Source of the DNA: Bacteroidia bacterium
GTDB taxonomy: Bacteria; Bacteroidota; Ignavibacteria; UBA10030
Direction of reading: 5' to 3'
Assembly (NCBI GenBank): GCA_022180565.1
Contig: BQML01000031.1
Coordinates: 1 to 64,000 of the forward strand
Length of the DNA stretch: 64,000 bases
In this document: one piece after another, positions 16,658 to 23,215 of the stretch
Layout of the letters: every line of letters begins with the position of its first letter
Position numbering within the stretch: position 1 is the first letter of the stretch
Made by a program: the position numbers and the translations under genes
Notes under the pieces: model-generated
What the model saw: the letters and a program-made list of their open reading frames with translations, nothing else
What the model was told of the DNA's origin: nothing
The model's database searches: none

Positions 16658-17632
16658 TCAATAGAACTCCAGCTCTGACGAGTCTCCAATATTGATCCTC
16701 TTGTAGCTGCCCTTCACTATCGCGTTACTTCCCACAATGGAGTCCTCGAGCAAGGCGTCGGAAACGCGGGCGCCTTCGCTGATAATGGAATTTCTGATAA
16801 TGGCGTTCTCCACCTCGGCCCCCGCTGCGATCGTTGCGTTGGGCCCGATGACGGAGTTTTTCACCACTGCCTCGGGTGAAACGAACACCGGCGTTTGAAG
16901 AAGCACGCCCTTCGGAGCGGAAGGCGGAGCGATATTGGCAAGGAGGATCCTGTTTGTTTCAAGGAGCGTTTCCGGCTTGCCGCAATCGTACCAGCCCTGA
17001 ATGTCGAAGGTTTTCATCTTGTCCCCCCGGTCGATCATCATCTGCAGGGCATCCGTGAGCTGAAATTCGCCCTTGGTCCGGACGTTGGTTTTGATCAATT
17101 CCTTCAAACAGTCGATCAACAACTGGGGTTGTTTGATGTAGTACAAACCCACTACGGCGAGATTGCTTTTCGGATTCTCCGGTTTTTCAACAAGCCTGGC
17201 GATGAAACCGTCGGTGGTTTCGGCCACGCCGAATCGCCTCGCATCCTCGACCTTATGGACACCGAGAACGGAATGATTGCTCGACATCATCTTCTTCAGG
17301 TCGGCATCGAAGATGGTATCGCCGAGGATGATCAGAATGGGATCCCGGGAGATGGTGTGGCGGGACAGAAAGATCGCATGGCCCAGACCCAGTCGTTCTT
17401 CCTGCTCGACAAAGTCAACCTTGATGCGGTAGTTCTGCAGGATGTATTCCCGGATTTTTTCCCCCAGATAACCAATCACGATCGTCGCTTCATCCACACC
17501 ATGCTCGATCAGCCGGTCCATGATATGGCCGATGATGGGTTTTCCGGCGACGTTGATCAGGACCTTGGGGACGGTATAGGTGTGCGGCCGGAGGCGGCTG
17601 CCGACACCGGCAACCGGTACAATGGCTCTCAT
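16658..17632 (-). CDS. Sugar-phosphate nucleotidyltransferase with left-handed beta-helix tail
   Basis: A 324-residue enzyme that activates a sugar 1-phosphate with an NTP. The start MRAIVPVAGVGSRLRPHTYT (17632) opens directly with the pyrophosphorylase signature G-x-G-x-R-x-x-P..PK; upstream in-frame residues from 17713 are non-conserved and cross the promoter. Further motifs are LGDTIFD (near 106, metal Asp), VEKPENPKSN and GWYDCGKPETLLE (near 219). The C-terminal 80 residues form hexapeptide repeats (ATIAAGAEVENAIIRNSII) of the LbetaH type. Similar to glucose-1-phosphate thymidylyl-/uridylyltransferases; the exact sugar cannot be told. Divergent from the IPP isomerase gene. Confidence 0.88.
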   Translation of the reverse strand: MRAIVPVAGVGSRLRPHTYTVPKVLINVAGKPIIGHIMDRLIEHGVDEATIVIGYLGEKIREYILQNYRIKVDFVEQEERLGLGHAIFLSRHTISRDPILIILGDTIFDADLKKMMSSNHSVLGVHKVEDARRFGVAETTDGFIARLVEKPENPKSNLAVVGLYYIKQPQLLIDCLKELIKTNVRTKGEFQLTDALQMMIDRGDKMKTFDIQGWYDCGKPETLLETNRILLANIAPPSAPKGVLLQTPVFVSPEAVVKNSVIGPNATIAAGAEVENAIIRNSIISEGARVSDALLEDSIVGSNAIVKGSYKRINIGDSSELEFY

Positions 17633-17684
17633 GCGCTCAATGAATCCGTTGTGAATTCGGTTGGGTGAAAGAAAGACGATTACA

Positions 17685-17713
17685 AAAGTACTCAACATTT
17701 TTCTTTCAAACAA
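17685..17713 (-). promoter_or_regulatory. Putative promoter of the nucleotidyltransferase
   Basis: On the minus strand TTGTTT (17713-17708), 17 bases, TACTTT (17690-17685), 52 bases before the start at 17632. Confidence 0.4.
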
Positions 17714-17751
17714 ATGGTTTTCTTCCTGATCGCGCCCCCTCGGTCCTTACC

Positions 17752-17780
17752 TTGATTCTCGCCACCCAATTCGCTATTAT
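17752..17780 (+). promoter_or_regulatory. Promoter of the isoprenoid/PTS gene run
   Basis: TTGATT (17752-17757), 17 bases, TATTAT (17775-17780). It decides the start of the downstream gene, since the ATG at 17779 lies inside the -10 and so cannot be translated from this promoter. Confidence 0.6.
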
Positions 17781-17796
17781 GGCGTCAGGGTGCTTC

Positions 17797-18855
17797 ATGA
17801 AATCCCCCACATCATCCCGCAAAGAGCAGCACGTCCGAATCACTCTCTCCAACGACGTTTCCTTCAAAGGAAAGTCATCGGGATTCGAGAGGCTCGACTT
17901 CGTGCACAACGCGCTTCCGGAGCTTGATCTGGACGAAGTCGATCCGTCATCGACCTTCCTCGGCAAGTCGGTGAGATTGCCGATCATTGTTTCCAGCATG
18001 ACCGGCGGGTATCGCGACGCGGTAAGAATCAACCGGGGTTTGGCGGAAGTGTGTGCGGAGTGCGGACTTGCGATGGGGGTGGGAAGTCAGCGGCAAGCGA
18101 TTGAAGACAGTCGGCATCACCGATCCTACAGCGTGGTTCGAGAGGCGGCGCCGTCGATCCCGGTGTTCGGCAATATCGGCGCGGCCGAGGTCGCGAAACT
18201 GCGCACGTCTGATCCTGTTCGCCGGCTTGCAGACCTTATCGGGGCCGACGGGTTCGCTGTTCATCTGAATCCCCTGCAGGAGTTTCTGCAACCCGAGGGG
18301 AGCCCTCGGTTTCGCGGTGTGCTCAGGGGTATCGAAATGCTGGTGAAAGAGCTTGCCATTCCTGTTATTGTCAAGGAAATCGGCGCGGGAATTTCGGCGG
18401 ACGTCGCGCGGAGGCTTATCGATGCGGGAGTGAAAATCATCGACGTGGCAGGGGCGGGGGGAACAAGCTGGGCAGGGGTTGAGATTCTGCGCCGCAACGG
18501 TACGCGTCGCCGAAAGGAGCCCGGCGGCGATTTTTCCGCCCCGTTCTGGGACTGGGGCATCTCCACAGCGGACGCCCTGCGTGAGGTGTGTGCCCTGCGG
18601 TCCCGGCAGACTGCATTAACCGTGATCGCCTCGGGCGGCGTGGGATCCGGACTAGACGTGGCGAAGTCGATTGCGCTTGGAGCCGACCTCGCCGCCGCCG
18701 CACGCCCGATGCTCAAAACACTGGAGCAAGGCGGGACCAAAGGATTGCTGGCCGAAGTCGATGCCTGGGCCAGGCAGCTGCGCGGAGCGATGTTTCTGAC
18801 CGGTTCGCGAACGATAAAGGACCTTCAAACCAAGCAGTTGGTATTGAGAAGCTGA
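17797..18855 (+). CDS. fni: Type 2 isopentenyl-diphosphate isomerase
   Basis: A 352-residue FMN-dependent enzyme that interconverts IPP and DMAPP. The start ATG at 17797 has CAGGG upstream and lies after the promoter; two earlier in-frame ATGs (17665, 17779) are excluded. Motifs in order: SSMTGGYRDA (near 67), GVGSQRQA, GNIGAAEV, HLNPLQEFLQPEG (catalytic Gln-Glu, near 155), KEIGAGISADVA, DVAGAGGTSWAGVE, FWDWGISTADAL and ASGGVGSGLDVAKS, which are the FMN and substrate signatures of the type 2 family. Followed 37 bases later by the polyprenyl synthase, which uses its product. Confidence 0.96.
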   Translation: MKSPTSSRKEQHVRITLSNDVSFKGKSSGFERLDFVHNALPELDLDEVDPSSTFLGKSVRLPIIVSSMTGGYRDAVRINRGLAEVCAECGLAMGVGSQRQAIEDSRHHRSYSVVREAAPSIPVFGNIGAAEVAKLRTSDPVRRLADLIGADGFAVHLNPLQEFLQPEGSPRFRGVLRGIEMLVKELAIPVIVKEIGAGISADVARRLIDAGVKIIDVAGAGGTSWAGVEILRRNGTRRRKEPGGDFSAPFWDWGISTADALREVCALRSRQTALTVIASGGVGSGLDVAKSIALGADLAAAARPMLKTLEQGGTKGLLAEVDAWARQLRGAMFLTGSRTIKDLQTKQLVLRS

Positions 18856-18892
18856 TCAACCAACATCGACCGGGTTTCCGGGGGCACATCGA

Positions 18893-19870
18893 ATGGACTT
18901 CCAACAACGGTATCTCGAATATAAGGAGCGTGTCGATCGGTATCTGCTCGAGGCGGTCGGACAAACCCGGCCGCGCTCGCTCTACAAGCCGGTCACATAC
19001 GTTTTGGCCGGCGGGGGAAAGCGTATCAGATCAATCCTCGTGCTCCTGGCTTGCGAAGCCGTCGGCGCGCCGGCAGAGCGGGCTCTCCATGCCGGTGCCG
19101 GCATCGAGATCCTTCATAATTTCACGCTGGTGCATGACGATATCATGGACAACGCGCCGTCGCGGCGCGGGCGTCCTACCGTGCACACCAAGTGGGATGA
19201 ACACACCGCAATCCTCGTTGGCGACGAATTGCTGGCCCTTGCGTACCGGATTCTCTTGAGAACGGAGTCATCAAGAATTCGCGACATCGCGGCGGTCTTT
19301 ACCGAGGGGGTGGTGGAGGTGTGTGAAGGACAGGCGTATGACAAAGAGTTCGAACGCCGGGCCTCTGTGTCCGTGGAGGAGTACCTTCTGATGATCAGGA
19401 AGAAGACGGGCATGATGGTGGCGGCGGCCACGGAAATCGGCGCGTTGGTTGGAGGAGGAACAGAGGCGGAGGTGCAGGCGCTGAAGTCGTACGGCGAATT
19501 GGTGGGGCGTGCATTTCAGATCCAGGATGACCTGCTCGACGTGGTGGGCGATGAAAAGAAATTCGGCAAATCGATCGGGAGTGATTTGAGGGAAGGGAAG
19601 AAAACATTTCTTCTGCTGGATGCACTGCGCGTGGCGCGGGGGAAGGACCGACAGTTCCTGAAAAAGGTTCTTTCGAACGGGAGGGCGACGAAAGCGGTGG
19701 TACGCGAGTGCAGGAGGATCTTTCACGAAACCGGTGCGATCGATGCCGCGGGACGGAGGATTGAGGCGGATATCGCGGAAGCAAAGGGACACCTGCAGAA
19801 CCTCAAGCCGTCGGAAGCCAGGGACATGTTGTTCTGGTTCACGGACATGTTGTTGAACAGACAGTATTAG
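18893..19870 (+). CDS. Polyprenyl (FPP/GGPP-type) diphosphate synthase
   Basis: A 325-residue trans-prenyltransferase that joins IPP units to an allylic diphosphate. It has GGGKRIRS near 41 (IPP site), the first aspartate-rich motif VHDDIMDNAPSRRGRPT (DDxxD near 81-85), the K-T pair KKTGMMVAAATEIGA near 170, and the second motif FQIQDDLLDVVGDEKKFGKS (near 207). Length and motifs suit either short-chain (GGPP) or longer products; chain length cannot be fixed from sequence alone. It directly follows the IPP isomerase, as expected for an isoprenoid operon. Confidence 0.93.
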   Translation: MDFQQRYLEYKERVDRYLLEAVGQTRPRSLYKPVTYVLAGGGKRIRSILVLLACEAVGAPAERALHAGAGIEILHNFTLVHDDIMDNAPSRRGRPTVHTKWDEHTAILVGDELLALAYRILLRTESSRIRDIAAVFTEGVVEVCEGQAYDKEFERRASVSVEEYLLMIRKKTGMMVAAATEIGALVGGGTEAEVQALKSYGELVGRAFQIQDDLLDVVGDEKKFGKSIGSDLREGKKTFLLLDALRVARGKDRQFLKKVLSNGRATKAVVRECRRIFHETGAIDAAGRRIEADIAEAKGHLQNLKPSEARDMLFWFTDMLLNRQY

Positions 19871-19941
19871 GGATTCGTCGCTGGGCGGAGACCCTGCGCT
19901 CGAATATCCGACAGCCGTTCACCGACTCCTTTTTTCTTGGC

Positions 19942-20211
19942 ATGATCGAACGTGAAGTTGTTATACGGAATCGAGCCGGCCTCCATACAAGGCCTGCGGC
20001 AACGCTTGTGAAGTTGGCGGCGAAGTTCAAGGCGGATTTTCTGATTGCCAAAGACGGCTTTGAGATCAACGGGAAGAGCATCATCGGCGTCATGACGCTC
20101 GCGGCGGAACAGGGGGCGAAGCTCCTTCTGAGATTCAGCGGGCCGGACGAGGAGGAGGCCGCAGACGCGATTCAACAACTCTTCGACAGGGCGTTCGACG
20201 AACCGACATGA
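19942..20211 (+). CDS. ptsH: Phosphocarrier protein HPr
   Basis: An 89-residue small cytoplasmic phosphocarrier. The catalytic histidine is H15 in NRAGLHTRPAA, and the regulatory serine is S46 in GKSIIGVM, so both enzyme I and HPr kinase type modification are possible. The last four bases overlap the start of ptsI. No sugar-specific enzyme II gene lies in the window, so HPr may mainly act in regulation. Confidence 0.95.
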   Translation: MIEREVVIRNRAGLHTRPAATLVKLAAKFKADFLIAKDGFEINGKSIIGVMTLAAEQGAKLLLRFSGPDEEEAADAIQQLFDRAFDEPT

Positions 20212-21971
20212 CCGGGACAGAGCAGACACAACACGAGATGACCTTCCGCGGTATTGCCGCCTCAGCGGGCATTGTTTGGGGGCCGGCGTACATCTTTCAG
20301 AAGCAGACCCCGGTGATCAGTGAAAAGTCGGTAACGGCAGGGGACCTGGATGCCGAGATCCAGCGCCTGCGATCAGCCGTGGACCGCTCACGCAAGGAGC
20401 TGGCGAAGATCTACGAGTTTGCCAAGCAGAAACTCGGCGATCACCAGGCAAAGATCTTCGAAGCTCAGCTGATGATTCTCGAAGATCTGGTGCTCTTTGA
20501 GGCAATTGTGAAGCGCATTCTGGCGGAACAGAAGAATGCGGAATATATCGTCCACGATGAGATTGAGAAGTACCGGAAGGTCATGGTGGCGGCGAACGAC
20601 GAGTACACGCGGGAGCGGGCGCTGGATGTGGAGGATGTGCGCAATCGGATTCTTCGGAACCTCCGTGATGAAAAACTGATATCCCGTCTCGACGGCTCTC
20701 CGGTTATCGTTGCCCCCAATCTTGCCGCGGCCGATGCGCTCATTCTGAGCCGCAACACGATCCTTGCCTACGTCACCGAAGTCGGCGGCGTCACCTCGCA
20801 CATGGCCCTTCTTGCACGCGCTCTCAAGATCCCCGCCGTCGTCGGCTTGCGACAGTTCACCTCAGCGGTACACAACGGTGACAGAATCCTCGTGGACGGG
20901 TACGGCGGCATCGTCGTGGTCAATCCCTCTCCCGAGACCGTCAAGGCCTATGAGGAAAAGAGGGAGAGGTACCGGGAGTTCGAAGAACGTCTGGCGGGAC
21001 TGCGAGATTTGCCCGCGGAAACGCCGGACGGGCGCCGGGTCGAACTCAGCGCGAACGTGGAGCTGGCGGAGGAACTGGAGTTCATCAAACTGCAGGGTGC
21101 CGACGGGATAGGATTGTACCGCTCGGAATCGCTCCTCCTGGGCCGCGAGGTGTTTCCCAACGAAGACGAGCAGTACCGGGAATACCGGATGCTCGTCGAT
21201 ACGATGTATCCGAAGCGGGTCGTGATCCGCACGTTCGATATCGGCGGTGATAAGTTCATGACGTCGCAGACCTCGCGAGAGAACAATCCGTTCCTGGGTT
21301 GGCGCGGGATCCGCGTCATGCTCGATCGTCCGGAAATCTTCCTGGAACAACTGCGCGCGATCCTCCGCGTGAGCGACCGCCGCACGGTCAGCATCATGTT
21401 TCCGATGATCAGCAATATCAAGGAGCTGCGCAGGGCGAAGGAACTGATTGAGGATGCCAAGGGACAACTGCGTTCGCGCGGAGTTGCATTTGACGACAAG
21501 GTGCGAATCGGCACGATGATCGAAGTGCCCGCCGCCGCGGTGATTGTGGAGGATCTTGCCCGCGAAGTCGATTTTATCAGCATCGGCACAAACGACCTCA
21601 TTCAGTATCTGCTTGCCGTGGACCGCGGAAACGACATTGTCTCAGGCCTGTACCAGGAGTTTCATCCCGCCGTGGTCCGATTTCTCCGAAGGATTATTGA
21701 ACGCGGAAGAGAATCCAAAGTGCACGTGGCAATGTGCGGCGAGATGGCAGGCGACCCTCTGGCGACCATCCTCCTGCTGGGCCTCGGCCTCGATGAATTC
21801 AGCGTCGTCCCGAAAGTCCTGCCGGAGATCAAGAAGATCATTCGCACGGTGAAATACCGCGATGCCAAGAAGATTGCGAAGAAGGCATTGAAGATGGTGA
21901 CCGAAGATGAGATGAAAAACTATCTGGCGGATGTCATGAAGGAATATTCGCCGGATATCCCGCGTGAATAA
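20208..21971 (+). CDS. ptsI: PTS enzyme I (PEP-protein phosphotransferase)
   Basis: 587 residues, normal length (570-590). It moves phosphate from phosphoenolpyruvate to HPr. The N-terminal HPr-binding helical domain (about 25-150) is followed by the swivelling His domain with the phospho-histidine H198 in GGVTSHMALLARALKIPAVVG. The PEP-binding barrel has GIGLYRSESLLL (near 301), FDIGGDKF, NPFLGWRGIR and the active cysteine region AMCGEMAGD near 507. The start ATG overlaps the ptsH stop (ATGA), so translation is coupled. Followed, after a repeat array, by the sugar-phosphate isomerase gene. Confidence 0.97.
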   Translation: MTGTEQTQHEMTFRGIAASAGIVWGPAYIFQKQTPVISEKSVTAGDLDAEIQRLRSAVDRSRKELAKIYEFAKQKLGDHQAKIFEAQLMILEDLVLFEAIVKRILAEQKNAEYIVHDEIEKYRKVMVAANDEYTRERALDVEDVRNRILRNLRDEKLISRLDGSPVIVAPNLAAADALILSRNTILAYVTEVGGVTSHMALLARALKIPAVVGLRQFTSAVHNGDRILVDGYGGIVVVNPSPETVKAYEEKRERYREFEERLAGLRDLPAETPDGRRVELSANVELAEELEFIKLQGADGIGLYRSESLLLGREVFPNEDEQYREYRMLVDTMYPKRVVIRTFDIGGDKFMTSQTSRENNPFLGWRGIRVMLDRPEIFLEQLRAILRVSDRRTVSIMFPMISNIKELRRAKELIEDAKGQLRSRGVAFDDKVRIGTMIEVPAAAVIVEDLAREVDFISIGTNDLIQYLLAVDRGNDIVSGLYQEFHPAVVRFLRRIIERGRESKVHVAMCGEMAGDPLATILLLGLGLDEFSVVPKVLPEIKKIIRTVKYRDAKKIAKKALKMVTEDEMKNYLADVMKEYSPDIPRE

Positions 21972-21990
21972 GGGGATGAGACAAGCGGGG

Positions 21991-22096
21991 AGTAAGAAGT
22001 GAGAAGTGAGAAGCGAGAAGTGAGAAGTGAGAAGCGAGAAGTGAGAAGCGAGAAGTGAGAAGCGAGAAGCGAGAAGTGAGAAGCGAGAAGCGAGAC
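21991..22096. repeat. 7-base tandem array GTGAGAA / GCGAGAA
   Basis: About 15 units of G(T/C)GAGAA follow ptsI, with T or C at the second base in an irregular order. The array resembles the one after 9938 and the arms at 15106-15231. The continuation 22098-22158 (GAACTTGAATTC..CTGAACCC..GGACCC..) is a degraded array related to 2439-2493. Confidence 0.92.
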
Positions 22097-22159
22097 GAAC
22101 TTGAATTCAACGCCTGAACCCGGTTCCTGGACCCTAAACTCTGAAACCTCCAACCCACC

Positions 22160-23215
22160 ATGACTTCCCTCAGCTCCGACATTGCCCGGCTCGATCCAAC
22201 CGGGATGTTCCATTGGATCAAGGAATTCCCGCGTCAGATCGAAAAGGCCGTCTCGATCGGTGAACGATCCGGCATCAAGATTGCCTCCCGCGGGGTCGAA
22301 AACATTGTTCTGACAGGCCTCGGAGGCTCTGCGATCGGAGGAGACCTCCTCCGCTCCTATCTTTCCGACGAACTGAGCATTCCCTTCGTGGTCAACAGGC
22401 ACTATTCTCTTCCGGGATTTGTTAAGCAAAAGACGCTGGTTATCGTCTCCAGCTATTCCGGCAACACGGAGGAGACGATTTCGGCGCATAAGGATGCGGT
22501 CAAGAGAAAGGCGCGAATTCTTTGCATTACGACAGGCGGCACGATCGGCACAACAGCCGCGCGGCTCAAACAACCATTGATCGCGATTCCCGCAGGCCTC
22601 TCGCCGAGGGCAGCTCTGGGGTATTCGTTCTTTCCCCTGCTCGTTGTGCTTGCAAAGAGTGGATTCGTGAAACCGAAAACGCGGGAAATCCGCGAAACCG
22701 TGCGTCTGCTCGATGAGCGGAACAGAATCTATGCCGATCCGGACTCGGTCGAGAACGCCCCCCTCGGCCTTGCGCGGCAGATCAAGGACAGACTGCCGGT
22801 AGTGTACAGCCCTACCGAGTATCTTGACGCCGTCAACGTGCGATGGCGCGGTCAAATTGCGGAGAACGCGAAACAACTCTGCTTCGGACATGTGCTTCCG
22901 GAAATGAACCATAATGAGCTTGTGGGCTGGAACGTGTTGACCCCTCTGATGAAACAGATGGAAGTGATCTTTCTCCGCGACCGCGGAACGCACAAGCGCG
23001 TGGCTGTCAGGGAAGAACTCACGAAGGAGATCACCGGAAAGTACGCCGCGCATGTGAGCGAGGTCTGGAGCGCGGGCACGTCGCCCCTGGCACGCATGTT
23101 TTCGCTGATCCAGTTCGGGGACTGGGTGAGCTACTACCTTGCTATCCTGAATCATCAGGACCCAACGCCCGTAAAGGTGATCGATTATCTGAAGGGTGAG
23201 TTGGCAAAGGTATGA
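22160..23215 (+). CDS. Bifunctional phosphoglucose/phosphomannose isomerase
   Basis: A 351-residue SIS-domain enzyme interconverting fructose-6-phosphate with glucose- or mannose-6-phosphate. The first SIS domain has TGLGGSAIGGDLLRSYL (near 52) and SSYSGNTEETISAHK (near 98), and the catalytic region PEMNHNELVGW (near 247). The length (about 350) and the motif set distinguish it from classic Pgi (about 550) and from type I PMI; it matches the archaeal/bacterial PGI/PMI family. It overlaps the protease-barrel gene by four bases (ATGA). The link to mannose activation may serve envelope glycan synthesis. Confidence 0.9.
   Translation: MTSLSSDIARLDPTGMFHWIKEFPRQIEKAVSIGERSGIKIASRGVENIVLTGLGGSAIGGDLLRSYLSDELSIPFVVNRHYSLPGFVKQKTLVIVSSYSGNTEETISAHKDAVKRKARILCITTGGTIGTTAARLKQPLIAIPAGLSPRAALGYSFFPLLVVLAKSGFVKPKTREIRETVRLLDERNRIYADPDSVENAPLGLARQIKDRLPVVYSPTEYLDAVNVRWRGQIAENAKQLCFGHVLPEMNHNELVGWNVLTPLMKQMEVIFLRDRGTHKRVAVREELTKEITGKYAAHVSEVWSAGTSPLARMFSLIQFGDWVSYYLAILNHQDPTPVKVIDYLKGELAKV

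Noticed and set aside
16410-16661. 83-residue minus-strand ORF with FVLRIC/FRASDL repeats
   Set aside because: It is a translation of the 25-base and AAATTCG arrays, with no ribosome site and no domain.
3654-22096. CRISPR array
   Set aside because: The tandem arrays have no unique spacers of 25-40 bases between repeats and no cas gene is nearby.
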